Source of the DNA: Rhizobium sp. RU33A
GTDB taxonomy: Bacteria; Pseudomonadota; Alphaproteobacteria; Rhizobiales; Rhizobiaceae
Assembly: GCF_900156055.1 (NCBI RefSeq)
Contig: NZ_FTMQ01000001.1
Span: forward strand, 372,001 to 436,000
Length of the DNA stretch: 64,000 bases
Reading direction: 5' to 3'
Shown here: in pieces, positions 1 to 8,907 of the stretch
How positions within the stretch are numbered: position 1 is the first letter of the stretch
Layout of the letters: every line of letters begins with the position of its first letter
Notes under the pieces: generated by a model
What the model saw: the letters and a program-made list of their open reading frames with translations, nothing else
What the model was told of the DNA's origin: nothing
Database searches by the model: none
Position numbers and translations under genes: made by a program

Positions 1-2
1 CG

Positions 3-833
3 CGCCGCGTCGGCCAGGTCAAGGAGGTCACCAGCCTCGCCAATCCCATCATCAAGGACATCAAGGCGCTTTCCCAGAAAAAGAGCCGCGACGAAAGCCG
101 CACTTTCCTTGCTGAAGGTCTGAAGCTGGTGATCGACGCGCTTGATCGCGGCTGGACCATCCGCACGCTCGTCTATGCCAAGGCCGGCAAGGGCAAGCCG
201 CTGGTCGAAAAGGTCGCCGCCCGCACTGTCGCCGCAGGTGGCCTCGTGCTGGAAGTCAGCGAAAAGGTCATGTCTTCCATCACCCGGCGCGATAATCCGC
301 AGATGGTCGCCGCCGTCTTTGAACAGCGCTGGACGCCGCTCAAGGACATACAGCCCAAGGGTTCCGAAACCTGGATCGCGCTCGACCGTGTCCGCGATCC
401 CGGCAATCTCGGCACGATCATCCGCACGGCCGATGCTGCTGGTGCCTCGGGCGTCATCCTCGTCGGTGATTGCACCGATCCCTTCTCGATGGAAACCGTG
501 CGTGCCACCATGGGCTCGATGTTTGCCCTTCCGCTGGTGAAAACCACGCCCGCTGACTTCCTCAAGTGGAAGAAATCCGTGGATGCGCGCCTGGTCGCCA
601 CGCATCTGGCCGGCGCCGTCGATTACCGCACCATTGATTACAAATCGAAGCCGGTCATCTTGATGATGGGCAACGAGCAGTCCGGCCTGCCGGATGAGCT
701 CGCGACCGCTGCCGACAAGCTCGCCCGCATCCCCCAGGTCGGCATGGCCGACAGCCTCAATCTCGCGGTGGCCACCGGCGTCATGCTCTTCGAGATCCGC
801 CGCCATCTGCTCGCCCTCGACGGAGCCAAGTGA
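3..833 (+). CDS. TrmH/SpoU-family RNA 2'-O-methyltransferase (5' partial)
   Basis: The frame is open from base 3 with no start, so the N-terminus lies outside the window; 276 residues are visible. A SpoU substrate-binding segment comes first ([13 protein letters not shown], then FLAEGLK), followed by the SPOUT methyltransferase fold with motif 1 ([16 protein letters not shown]), motif 2 ([10 protein letters not shown]) and motif 3 ([14 protein letters not shown]) that forms the knotted SAM site. Enzymes of this family use SAM to methylate a ribose 2'-OH in rRNA or tRNA in the cytoplasm. The exact target nucleotide cannot be told from sequence. lspA follows within 3 bases, so the two are probably co-transcribed. 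Confidence 0.93.
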   Translation, partial: RRVGQVKEVTSLANPIIKDIKALSQKKSRDESRTFLAEGLKLVIDALDRGWTIRTLVYAKAGKGKPLVEKVAARTVAAGGLVLEVSEKVMSSITRRDNPQMVAAVFEQRWTPLKDIQPKGSETWIALDRVRDPGNLGTIIRTADAAGASGVILVGDCTDPFSMETVRATMGSMFALPLVKTTPADFLKWKKSVDARLVATHLAGAVDYRTIDYKSKPVILMMGNEQSGLPDELATAADKLARIPQVGMADSLNLAVATGVMLFEIRRHLLALDGAK

Positions 834-835
834 CA

Positions 836-1327
836 ATGCTTGCCGCCTTCAACCGGCCCGGTCCGGTCCTGACCTTCATCGCCATCGCCCTGATCCTCGA
901 TCAGGCCATCAAATATGCGGTGGAAATCTATCTGCCGATGCATGAGCTGATCCCGGTTCTGCCGTTCTGGGCGCTCTACCGCACCCATAATCTCGGCGTC
1001 GCCTTCTCCATGCTGTCGCATCTCGACGGCTGGTTCATCATCGGCCTGCGCCTGGTCATTGTCGGTTTTGTCTTGTGGCTCTGGCGCAAGACAGGCCCCG
1101 AACAACATTTCGCCCATCTCGGCTTTGCGATGATCATCGCCGGTGCTCTCGGCAACATCATCGACCGCTTCACCTATGGCTATGTGGTCGATTACATTCT
1201 CTTCTACACCCAGACCTGGTCTTTCGCGGTCTTCAATCTGGCCGACAGTTTCATCACCATCGGCGCCATCTGTATTGTGATCGACGAGATCATCCAGCAT
1301 CGCAAGCCGAAGCCGCCGGAGGCTTGA
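836..1327 (+). CDS. lspA: Lipoprotein signal peptidase (signal peptidase II)
   Basis: Inner-membrane aspartyl protease that cuts the signal peptide from diacylglyceryl prolipoproteins. About 163 residues with four hydrophobic segments, matching the family. The catalytic aspartates are in the expected motifs: GNIIDR near residue 115 and FNLADS near residue 140, with the conserved TxNxGxAFS-like stretch THNLGVAFS near residue 50. A GTG at 830 overlaps the stop of the upstream methyltransferase, but the GGAG at 822-825 is better spaced for the ATG at 836, so that start is preferred. It works in the same lipoprotein pathway as lnt further right. Confidence 0.95.
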   Translation: MLAAFNRPGPVLTFIAIALILDQAIKYAVEIYLPMHELIPVLPFWALYRTHNLGVAFSMLSHLDGWFIIGLRLVIVGFVLWLWRKTGPEQHFAHLGFAMIIAGALGNIIDRFTYGYVVDYILFYTQTWSFAVFNLADSFITIGAICIVIDEIIQHRKPKPPEA

Positions 1328-1354
1328 CGGAGGCGGAAGCCTCCGAAGTTTTGT
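1328..1354 (+). terminator. Rho-independent terminator after lspA
   Basis: Seven-base stem CGGAGGC/GCCTCCG with a GGAA tetraloop (1328-1345), followed by AAGTTTT. It starts directly after the lspA stop codon and separates that operon from olsB. Confidence 0.75.
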
Positions 1355-1383
1355 CACTTTCCTGTAGCAGTCTCGTGTTTAAA
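1351..1383 (+). promoter_or_regulatory. Pho-box-like promoter of olsB
   Basis: TTGTCAC (1351-1357), four bases, then CTGTAGC (1362-1368) form a degenerate 11-base direct repeat like the PhoB recognition sequence (CTGTCAT-N4-CTGTCAT type). A TTTAAA at 1378-1383 lies 9 bases downstream, the layout of PhoB-activated promoters where the box replaces the -35 element. The second half-site matches only four of seven positions, so the call is an inference supported mainly by position and by known phosphate control of ornithine-lipid synthesis in rhizobia. Confidence 0.45.
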
Positions 1384-1413
1384 GGCCCGTGACTTCAACG
1401 CTGGATAGATCCG

Positions 1414-2295
1414 ATGAGCGTGGAACTGATCGAACGAGACCTTCTCCTGGCAAATCCGACGGCCGCGCCGCTCGGACAGCTCGCCTCCCGTGACATCCTC
1501 GGGCGGATCGGCAATCTCGAAACCCGCATTGCCCGCACTGAACGCGAAATCGACGCTGCCCAGGCCGTGCGCTACCGCGTCTTCGTCGAGGAGATGAAGG
1601 CGCAGGTCTGCATCGAAGATGCCCGCCGCGGCCGGGAAGTCGATAGCTGGGACGCACTCTGCGATCATCTGCTGGTCCTCGACCGTTCGATCGATGGCGA
1701 CGCCGAAGACCAGATTGTCGGTACCTATCGTATCCTTCGCCATGAAGTGGCGATCGCCCATGGCGGCTTCTATTCCGGCTCCGAATTCGGCGTTAACGCG
1801 CTCGTTGCCCGCCATCCGGACAAGCGTTTCATGGAGCTCGGTCGCTCCTGCGTGTTGCCGCAATACCGCACGAAGCGCACGGTTGAACTGCTCTGGCAGG
1901 GCTGCTGGGCCTACGCTCTCCACCACCGCGTTGACGCCATGTTCGGTTGTGGCTCCTTCCCCGGAACGCAGCCAGAGGAGCATGCGCTGGCGCTCTCCTT
2001 CCTGCACCAGAACGCCGTCGCCAAGGGTGAGTGGGCGGTTGACGCGCTGCCCCACCTCTACCGCGAGATGGATCTGATGCCGTCGGAAGCCGTCAATGCC
2101 CGACGTGCGCTCTTCGCCATGCCGCCGCTGATCAAGGGCTACCTTCGCCTTGGCGCCATGATCGGCAATGGTGCGGTGGTCGACCAGGCCTTCAACACGA
2201 CCGATGTCCTGATCATCCTGCCCATCGCCAGCATCTCCGGCCGCTACGTCAACTACTACGGTGCCGACGCCGGCCGCTTCGCCAGCGCCAGTTGA
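1414..2295 (+). CDS. olsB: L-ornithine N-alpha-acyltransferase
   Basis: First enzyme of ornithine-lipid synthesis: it moves a 3-hydroxyacyl chain from acyl carrier protein to the alpha-amino group of ornithine, giving lyso-ornithine lipid. The 293-residue protein has the hemolysin-like GNAT fold of OlsB, with a family-typical core (FMELGRSCVLPQYR, then MFGCGSFPGTQPEEHALALS). Length fits rhizobial OlsB (just under 300 residues). The ATG at 1414 is preceded by GGATAG. It stands alone behind its own promoter. The partner olsA lies about 16 kb to the right, an arrangement I recall from S. meliloti. The alternative label, generic GNAT acyltransferase, is less likely given olsA in the same region. 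Confidence 0.88.
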   Translation: MSVELIERDLLLANPTAAPLGQLASRDILGRIGNLETRIARTEREIDAAQAVRYRVFVEEMKAQVCIEDARRGREVDSWDALCDHLLVLDRSIDGDAEDQIVGTYRILRHEVAIAHGGFYSGSEFGVNALVARHPDKRFMELGRSCVLPQYRTKRTVELLWQGCWAYALHHRVDAMFGCGSFPGTQPEEHALALSFLHQNAVAKGEWAVDALPHLYREMDLMPSEAVNARRALFAMPPLIKGYLRLGAMIGNGAVVDQAFNTTDVLIILPIASISGRYVNYYGADAGRFASAS

Positions 2296-2296
2296 T

Positions 2297-2366
2297 CCTC
2301 TTCTCCCCATCGGGAAGAAGGTGACGCATAGCGCTTAGGTGACTCGTTGAACCGGGGATGAGGGGG
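2297..2366. repeat. Palindromic intergenic repeat, copy 1
   Basis: The element opens with CCTCTTCTCCCC, folds back on GGGAAGAAGG after three bases, and ends with GGGGATGAGGGGG. The C-rich opening and GAGGGG end resemble the element at 47296-47377, although the middle differs. Short palindromic elements with CCCCTC/GAGGGG ends are common between rhizobial genes. Family membership is judged by eye. Confidence 0.45.
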
Positions 2367-2404
2367 CGGCGAAGCCGAACCACAAAGTCTTCAGTGCTTG
2401 CCGA

Positions 2405-2632
2405 TCATCGCGAAATAGCGCATCCGCCTGATTGCACCCGGCTGACACGTCGCTGGCAGTTATCCGTGACCTCCAACCTTGCTATCCGCGTCGGCACTTC
2501 CGCCACCATCGGCAGGTCGGCAAGCTCCCGAAGGCTCATCTGGCGCAAGGCTGGATGCCCCATGGGATCATACCGCCAGTCCCGCGCAGCGGGTGTCACG
2601 GATTCTCGTCGTCTCCAGAGAAACTTGAACAT
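2405..2632 (-). CDS. Small uncharacterised protein, divergent from LysR gene
   Basis: 75 residues starting MFKFLWRRRES, with an upstream in-frame ATG at 2689 judged less likely because it would overlap the promoter of the LysR gene. The readable core is a basic N-terminus, then DWRYDPMGHPALRQMSLREL and ADLP. I have an impression of similar small proteins (W-R-x-DP-x-x-HP-x-L pattern) in other Rhizobiales, but can name no family and no function. No signal peptide, membrane segment or metal motif is visible. It is transcribed away from the LysR-type gene across a 116-base gap, so it is a natural candidate target of that regulator. Confidence 0.6.
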   Translation of the reverse strand: MFKFLWRRRESVTPAARDWRYDPMGHPALRQMSLRELADLPMVAEVPTRIARLEVTDNCQRRVSRVQSGGCAISR

Positions 2633-2748
2633 GGCTTTGCCTCGATAAACTGGAAGGAAAGCGTGAACCTTCAAAACAGGCTGCAGCATCGGCCTTCAGG
2701 CGGCAGAATTCAATTGAGTTTTGCCCCTACCGACTATAGCTTTCCTAT

Positions 2749-3666
2749 ATGAAGAACCTCAATCAGGTACATCTGAACGGCCTGCGCGCCGTCGAAGCCG
2801 TCGCCCGCCTCGGCTCGCTCCAGGCGGCGGCGGAAGAGCTGGGCGTCTCCATCGGGGCGGTCAGCCAGCAGGTGATCAAGACCGAGCAGCAGCTCGGCCG
2901 CCCGCTCTTCGAGCGTACCAGTCGGGGGATGGTCCTGGTCGAAACGGCGACCGATCTTCTGGCACGTCTCTCCGATGGCTTCCGCCACCTCTCGGGCGCC
3001 GTGGCCCTCGCCAGACGTAGCGACGACAGCCTGCTGACCATTTCGGTCGCCCCGGTCTTCGCCGCCCGCTGGCTCGTGCATCGAATTGCAGACTTTTCCG
3101 AACGTTTCCCGCAGATCAGCCTGCGCATCGACGCCAACGACCGCCTGACCGATGCCAGCCAGACGGATGTCGATCTCAGAATTCGTGTCGGACGCGGTCA
3201 CTGGCCGGGCTTCAAGGCTGAACTCATCCTGGAGCAACGGGTCGCCCCACTCTGCACGCCGGCCATGGCCGAAAAACTGCGCGAACCCGCCGATATTCTC
3301 GACCTGCCAAAGGTCATCGACGGCCGAGCCATGTTCACCTGGGATGTCTGGCTCTCGGCGGTCGGTCTCGAAGGCGCCGAGATCAAGGCGCGCCACACCT
3401 TCAGCGAAGCCTCTCTCTGCCTCGACGCTACCATAGCGGGGCAGGGGGTGATGCTCGCCTGGCAGACGATCGCGTCGCATCAGCTGCAGCACGGTCAGCT
3501 CGTCGCGCCCTTTGGGCCGGCGGTCAAAACCGGCTTCGGCCACTACTTCGTGACATCAGAAAATGCGAGGCGCTCCGACAAGGTGGAGAAGTTCAAGCGC
3601 TGGCTGAAGCGCGAGATCGAGGACGACATGGAGCGGCTCGCAAAAGCCGCTCCGGTTTTTGCTTGA
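2749..3666 (+). CDS. LysR-type regulator, GcvA-like
   Basis: 305 residues. An N-terminal winged helix-turn-helix occupies about residues 8-66 (AVARLGSLQAAAEELGVSIG, then QLGRPLFERTSRGMVL), followed by a periplasmic-binding-like effector domain. Opening with NGLRAVEAVARLGS and lacking extra domains, it resembles the GcvA branch, whose members respond to small metabolites; the effector here is unknown. No ribosome binding site precedes the ATG: a TATAGC -10-like hexamer sits only about 13 bases upstream, so the message may be nearly leaderless. The divergent small gene at 2405-2632 is the likely regulated neighbour. It ends 15 bases before the convergent tme stop. Confidence 0.9.
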   Translation: MKNLNQVHLNGLRAVEAVARLGSLQAAAEELGVSIGAVSQQVIKTEQQLGRPLFERTSRGMVLVETATDLLARLSDGFRHLSGAVALARRSDDSLLTISVAPVFAARWLVHRIADFSERFPQISLRIDANDRLTDASQTDVDLRIRVGRGHWPGFKAELILEQRVAPLCTPAMAEKLREPADILDLPKVIDGRAMFTWDVWLSAVGLEGAEIKARHTFSEASLCLDATIAGQGVMLAWQTIASHQLQHGQLVAPFGPAVKTGFGHYFVTSENARRSDKVEKFKRWLKREIEDDMERLAKAAPVFA

Positions 3667-3681
3667 GGCTTCGCGCCTTAA

Positions 3682-5967
3682 TCAAACCGCCGCGTTATAG
3701 GCCGCGATCGCCGCCATATTGACGATGTCGCTATCCTTGGCGCCCATCTGCGCGATCTGCACCGACTTCTCGAGGCCAATGAGCAGCGGCCCCATGACGG
3801 TCAGCCCGCCCAGTTCCTGCAGCATCTTGGTCGAGATCGCCGCCGAATGGATCGCCGGCATGACCAGCACATTGGCCGTGCCCGAAAGGCGGCAGAACGG
3901 ATACTGCTCCATCCGGTGGCTATTGAGTGCGATATCCGCCCCCATCTCGCCGTCATATTCGAAGGAGACGCCCCGCCGGTCGAGGATCTTCACAGCCTCC
4001 CGCACCCGCTCCGAGCGTTCCCCGGTTGGATGGCCGAAGGTCGAATAGGCAAGCAGCGCCACGCGTGGCTCCAGCCCCAGCCGAAGCGCAACGCCTGCTG
4101 CTTCTTCGGCGATGTCCGCGAGTTCGTCTGCCGTCGGCATGTCATGCACGGCGGTATCCGCAACCACGATTGTCCGCCCACGCGCCAGCGCCAGCGACAC
4201 CCCGATCACCCGGTGGCCTGGCGCCGTGTCGATGCAGCGGCGCACGTCCTCGAGTGCCGTCGAATAATTGCGCGTCGTGCCGGTCACCATGGCATCCGCA
4301 TCGCCCAGCGCCACCATGCAAGCGGCGAAATGATTGCGGTCCGTGTTGATCAACCGCTGCGCATCGCGGTGCAGGTAACCCTTCCGCTGCAGGCGGGCAT
4401 AGAGATAGTCGGTATAGGCCTCGACACGGGTGGACATGCGTGCGTTAACAACTTCGATACCGGGGCGGTCGAGGTCGATACCGGCCCGTTCGGCGGTCGC
4501 CTTCAGTGGCTCGTCGCGGCCGAGCAGGATGGCGGTGCCGAGCCCCTGGTTCGCAAACGAGATCGCCGCGCGCATCACCTGCTCCTCTTCGCCCTCGGCA
4601 AAGACGACGCGCTTGGGATGGCTGCGCACATGCTCATAGATACGCTGTGTGGCCGCCGCGATGGGATCGCGACGCGCGGATAACTCGTGCGCATAGGCGC
4701 CGAGGTCCTCGATTTCCTTGCGCGCTACGCCACTTTCCATCGCAGCCCGAGCGACAGCAACCGGAATGGCCGAGATCAGCCGCGGATCGAAGGGCACGGG
4801 GATGATGTATTGCGGCCCGAAGCGCGGACGCTCGCCCTGATAGGCCGCTGCGACATCGTCAGGCACATCCTCGCGCGCGAGATCGGCCAGCGCCCGGACG
4901 GCGGCGATCTTCATAGCGTCGTTGATCTGGCTGGCGCGCACATCGAGCGCACCCCGGAAGATGTAGGGAAAGCCCAGAACATTGTTCACCTGGTTCGGAT
5001 AGTCCGAACGTCCGGTCGCCATGATCGCATCGTCGCGGATAGCAGCCACTTCCTCCGGCGTGATTTCCGGGTCCGGATTGGCCATGGCAAAGATGATCGG
5101 ATTGTCCGCCATCGAGGCGATCATGTCGGAAGACAGCGCACCCTTCTGCGATAGGCCGAATACCACATCGGCGCCAACCATGGCTTCCTTCAGCGACCGC
5201 CGGTCGGTCTTCACCGCATGCGCCGACTTCCACTGGTTCATGCCCTCGGTGCGGCCTTGATAGATCACGCCCTTGGTGTCGCAGAGAATGATGTTCTCGC
5301 CATTGAAGCCCATGGCCTTGATCAGCTCGATGCAGGCGATCGCAGCAGCCCCCGCGCCATTGCACACAAGCTTCGTCGTCTTGAAGTCGCGACCCGTCAG
5401 TTCCAACGCATTGATCAGGCCGGCCGCCGCAATGATCGCCGTGCCGTGCTGGTCGTCGTGAAAGACCGGAATGTCCATCAGCTCGCGCAGCCGGCTTTCG
5501 ATGATGAAGCAGTCGGGCGCCTTGATGTCTTCGAGGTTAATGCCGCCGAAGGAGGGGCCGAGATAACGCACGCAATTGATGAACTCGTCGACATTCTCGG
5601 TGTCGACCTCGAGATCGATCGAATCGACATCGGCAAAACGCTTGAAGAGAACGGACTTGCCTTCCATCACAGGCTTGGAGGCGAGCGCCCCGAGATTGCC
5701 CAAGCCGAGGATCGCGGTGCCATTCGAGATAACGGCCACCATGTTGCCGCGTGTGGTGTAATCGTAAGCTGTGGCCGGATCGGCGGCGATGGCCTTTACG
5801 GGAACGGCAACGCCGGGAGAATAGGCCAGCGACAGGTCGCGCTGCGTTGCCATCGGCTTGGTCGGGGTGATCTCAAGCTTGCCTGGTCGCCCCTGGGAGT
5901 GAAAGTCCAGCGCTTCCTGTTCCGTCACCGAGACTTTCGTCCGGCCGGTTGTCTTCTCGTTTGCCAT
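3682..5967 (-). CDS. tme: NADP-dependent malic enzyme with phosphotransacetylase-like domain
   Basis: Oxidatively decarboxylates malate to pyruvate with NADP, supplying pyruvate and NADPH during growth on C4-dicarboxylates. The 761-residue product has an N-terminal malic enzyme half (SLAYSPGVAVPVKAIAADP; dinucleotide-binding NGAGAAAIACIELIKAMG) and, from about residue 430, a C-terminal phosphotransacetylase-like half (RVVFAEGEEEQVMRAA) typical of long alphaproteobacterial malic enzymes; that half is thought to be regulatory. The ATG at 5967 is chosen because GAGGGG precedes it and the protein then starts MANEKTTGRTK; an ATG at 6066 would add 33 low-quality residues. Rhizobia have two such enzymes, Dme (NAD) and Tme (NADP). 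The Tme assignment rests on recalled neighbourhood (olsB, mutS, glnD), so cofactor choice is an inference. Confidence 0.88.
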   Translation of the reverse strand: MANEKTTGRTKVSVTEQEALDFHSQGRPGKLEITPTKPMATQRDLSLAYSPGVAVPVKAIAADPATAYDYTTRGNMVAVISNGTAILGLGNLGALASKPVMEGKSVLFKRFADVDSIDLEVDTENVDEFINCVRYLGPSFGGINLEDIKAPDCFIIESRLRELMDIPVFHDDQHGTAIIAAAGLINALELTGRDFKTTKLVCNGAGAAAIACIELIKAMGFNGENIILCDTKGVIYQGRTEGMNQWKSAHAVKTDRRSLKEAMVGADVVFGLSQKGALSSDMIASMADNPIIFAMANPDPEITPEEVAAIRDDAIMATGRSDYPNQVNNVLGFPYIFRGALDVRASQINDAMKIAAVRALADLAREDVPDDVAAAYQGERPRFGPQYIIPVPFDPRLISAIPVAVARAAMESGVARKEIEDLGAYAHELSARRDPIAAATQRIYEHVRSHPKRVVFAEGEEEQVMRAAISFANQGLGTAILLGRDEPLKATAERAGIDLDRPGIEVVNARMSTRVEAYTDYLYARLQRKGYLHRDAQRLINTDRNHFAACMVALGDADAMVTGTTRNYSTALEDVRRCIDTAPGHRVIGVSLALARGRTIVVADTAVHDMPTADELADIAEEAAGVALRLGLEPRVALLAYSTFGHPTGERSERVREAVKILDRRGVSFEYDGEMGADIALNSHRMEQYPFCRLSGTANVLVMPAIHSAAISTKMLQELGGLTVMGPLLIGLEKSVQIAQMGAKDSDIVNMAAIAAYNAAV

Positions 5968-6081
5968 GCTTCCCCTCACCTTGTTGTGGGCAGCGGGCGA
6001 TCGCCGGCCCATCCTGGTTGTTTTTCCTCGCCTTAAGTCGTTAGTGTTGCACGACTTCCTTTTCAAGAAAACATTGAGCCC

Positions 6082-8817
6082 GTGACGCTATATCAAGCCA
6101 CCCCGAGTGATGTCCTGAACGTTGCCGAGCTGACCTCGGAGGAGAGCCGCGCGACGGCCACTCCGATGATGGAGCAATTCATCGAGATCAAGGCCGCCAA
6201 TCCCGGCAGTCTGCTCTTCTATCGCATGGGCGATTTCTATGAGCTCTTCTTCGAAGATGCTGTCGATGCGTCGCGCGCGCTTGGCATCACGCTCACCAAG
6301 CGCGGCCAGCATCTCGGCCAGGACATCCCCATGTGCGGCGTGCCCGTTCATGCGGCGGATGACTACCTGCAGAAGCTGATTTCGCTCGGCTTCCGCGTTG
6401 CGGTCTGCGAGCAGATCGAGGATCCGGCAGAGGCGAAGAAGCGCGGCTCGAAATCCGTCGTGAAGCGCGATGTCGTGCGGCTCGTCACGCCGGGCACGAT
6501 CACCGAGGACAAGCTTCTCTCGCCCTTCGAATCGAATTACCTGATGGCGCTCGCGCGTATCCGGGGCGGCTCCGCCCCGCAGCTGGCACTCGCTTGGATC
6601 GATATCTCCACCGGCATATTCCGTCTTGCCGAGACGACCGAGACCCGCCTGCTCGCCGACATCCTGCGCATCGAGCCGCGCGAGTTGATCGTGCCCGACA
6701 CGCTGTTCCACGACGAAGAGCTGAAGCCTGCTTTCGACGTGCTCGGTCGCGTCGTCGTGCCCCAGCCGGGCGTGCTCTTCGACAGTGCAAGTGCTGAAGG
6801 CCGCATCGCGCGTTACTTCGGTGTCGGAACGCTCGATGGCTTTGGCGCATTCTCGCGCGCCGAGATTGCCGCTGCCGCTGCAGCCGTCGCCTATGTCGAG
6901 AAGACCCAGATCTCCGAGCGACCGCCGCTCGGTCTGCCCGAACGCCAGAACGCCGCCTCGACCCTCTTCATCGACCCCGCTACCCGCGCCAATCTCGAAT
7001 TGGTGAAGACGCTGTCTGGCGAGCGCAACGGCTCGCTCCTCAAGGCCATCGACCGCACCGTCACCGGCGGCGGCGCCCGCCTGTTGGCGGAGCGCCTGAT
7101 GTCGCCGCTGACGGACCCGGAAGCGATCGCCGATCGCCAGGACTCGATTGCTCATCTTTTGGCCGATGGCCTCCTCGTCGACCGCCTGCGCGATGCCCTG
7201 AAGCGCGTGCCAGACATGCCGCGCGCGCTTTCCCGTCTGGCGCTTGATCGCGGTGGCCCGCGTGACCTCGGCGCCATCGTCGCCGGTCTCGCAGCCTCTG
7301 CCGAGGTTGGCCGACTGCTCGATCCGTCCGACCTGCCGACGGAACTGTCCGAGGCCGTTGCCGACCTCGCAGCCTTGCCCGCAGATCTTGGCTCGAGTCT
7401 CGCTTCGATGCTGGGCGACGAACTGCCGCTCCTGAAGCGCGATGGTGGCTTCCTTCGCGATGGCGCGATCCAGGAACTCGACGAGTTGCGCGCACTGCGC
7501 GACCAGTCGCGCCGCGTCATTGCCGGCCTGCAGCTGCAATATGCCGAGGAAACCGGCATCAAGTCGCTGAAGATCAAGCACAACAATGTGCTCGGCTATT
7601 TTATCGAGGTAACCGCCGGCAATGCCGGTCCGATGACCGAGGGCGACGAAGCCAAGGCCCGCTTCATCCATCGCCAGACCATGGCAAACGCCATGCGCTT
7701 CACCACGACCGAGCTTGCCGATCTCGAAAGCCGTATTGCCAACGCCGCCGGTCAGGCGCTGTCGCTGGAACTCGCCGCCTTCGATCAGATGGTAAGCCAG
7801 GTGGTATCCGCCGCGGAACCCATCAAGGCCGCTGCCCGCGCGCTTGCGGTCATCGACGTCGCCGCCGGACTTGCCGCGCTTGCCGAAGAGCAGGGTTACT
7901 GCCGCCCGCTGGTCGATGATTCCAGAATGTTTGCCATCACCGCCGGCCGCCATCCGGTCGTCGAGCAGGCGCTGCGCCGTCAGGCAGCCAGCCCCTTCAT
8001 CGCCAATGATTGCGATCTCTCGCCCAATGATACCAAAGGCCCCGGCGCCATCTGGCTGCTGACCGGCCCCAATATGGGCGGTAAATCGACCTTCCTGCGC
8101 CAGAACGCGCTGATCGCCATCCTCGCCCAGATGGGCTCCTTCGTGCCCGCCGGTGCCGCCCATATCGGGATCGTCGATCGCCTCTTCTCCCGCGTTGGTG
8201 CCTCCGATGATCTGGCGCGCGGCCGCTCCACCTTCATGGTCGAGATGGTCGAAACCGCCGCCATCCTCAACCAGGCGACCGACCGCTCGCTGGTCATCTT
8301 GGACGAAATTGGCCGTGGTACGGCCACCTTCGACGGCCTTTCCATCGCCTGGGCCGCCGTCGAGCACCTGCATGAGGCAAACCGCTGCCGCTCGCTTTTC
8401 GCCACCCATTTCCACGAGCTGACGGCGCTCTCGGAAAAGCTTGCCCGTATGTCGAACGTCACGATGCGCGTCAAGGAATGGGACGGCGACGTGATCTTCC
8501 TGCATGAGGTCGGCCCCGGTTCCGCCGATCGCTCCTATGGCATCCAGGTCGCCCGTCTGGCCGGCCTGCCGGCTGCCGTCGTTGCCCGCGCCCGGGAAGT
8601 TCTGACCCGCCTTGAAGACAGCGACCGAAAGAACCCGGCCGCCCAGCTGATCGATGACCTGCCGCTTTTCCAGGTCGCCGTGCGCCGTGAGGAGATCCAG
8701 AAATCCGGCCCCTCCAAGGTCGAGGAAGCTCTCCGCTCACTCGATCTTGACGACCTCACGCCTCGCCAGGCGCTCGATGCGCTCTATGATCTGAAGAAAC
8801 AACTTGGCAAGCCTTGA
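6082..8817 (+). CDS. mutS: DNA mismatch repair protein MutS
   Basis: Recognises mismatches and small loops and starts repair with MutL. 911 residues, somewhat longer than E. coli MutS. The mismatch-reading Phe-x-Glu is F52-x-E54 in [12 protein letters not shown]. The ABC-type ATPase follows with Walker [12 protein letters not shown] near residue 661, signature region [14 protein letters not shown] near 710 and Walker [16 protein letters not shown] near 738; the usual ...GTSTYDG is slightly altered but all catalytic residues remain. The GTG at 6082 gives about 28 residues before the conserved MMEQF start. The gene diverges from tme across 114 bases that must hold both promoters. Confidence 0.96.
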   Translation: MTLYQATPSDVLNVAELTSEESRATATPMMEQFIEIKAANPGSLLFYRMGDFYELFFEDAVDASRALGITLTKRGQHLGQDIPMCGVPVHAADDYLQKLISLGFRVAVCEQIEDPAEAKKRGSKSVVKRDVVRLVTPGTITEDKLLSPFESNYLMALARIRGGSAPQLALAWIDISTGIFRLAETTETRLLADILRIEPRELIVPDTLFHDEELKPAFDVLGRVVVPQPGVLFDSASAEGRIARYFGVGTLDGFGAFSRAEIAAAAAAVAYVEKTQISERPPLGLPERQNAASTLFIDPATRANLELVKTLSGERNGSLLKAIDRTVTGGGARLLAERLMSPLTDPEAIADRQDSIAHLLADGLLVDRLRDALKRVPDMPRALSRLALDRGGPRDLGAIVAGLAASAEVGRLLDPSDLPTELSEAVADLAALPADLGSSLASMLGDELPLLKRDGGFLRDGAIQELDELRALRDQSRRVIAGLQLQYAEETGIKSLKIKHNNVLGYFIEVTAGNAGPMTEGDEAKARFIHRQTMANAMRFTTTELADLESRIANAAGQALSLELAAFDQMVSQVVSAAEPIKAAARALAVIDVAAGLAALAEEQGYCRPLVDDSRMFAITAGRHPVVEQALRRQAASPFIANDCDLSPNDTKGPGAIWLLTGPNMGGKSTFLRQNALIAILAQMGSFVPAGAAHIGIVDRLFSRVGASDDLARGRSTFMVEMVETAAILNQATDRSLVILDEIGRGTATFDGLSIAWAAVEHLHEANRCRSLFATHFHELTALSEKLARMSNVTMRVKEWDGDVIFLHEVGPGSADRSYGIQVARLAGLPAAVVARAREVLTRLEDSDRKNPAAQLIDDLPLFQVAVRREEIQKSGPSKVEEALRSLDLDDLTPRQALDALYDLKKQLGKP

Positions 8818-8829
8818 CCGGTAGAGTGC

Positions 8830-8858
8830 CTGTCAATCGCGCCCGAAAAGCGCTATAG
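8830..8858 (+). promoter_or_regulatory. Possible sigma-70 promoter of glnD
   Basis: CTGTCA (8830-8835), a 17-base spacer and CTATAG (8853-8858) lie in the 90-base gap before glnD. The -35 is weak. The -10 falls inside the small dyad GCGCTATAGCGC. Confidence 0.35.
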
Positions 8859-8907
8859 CGCCACAGATCCGGTTGATTCCCCGGTCCCAAGAGATGATGC
8901 CGCACCC

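Noticed and set aside
6088-8505. 805-codon antisense frame over mutS
   Set aside because: It arises from codon bias of GC-rich mutS on the opposite strand, has no recognised domain, and mutS on the plus strand is certain.
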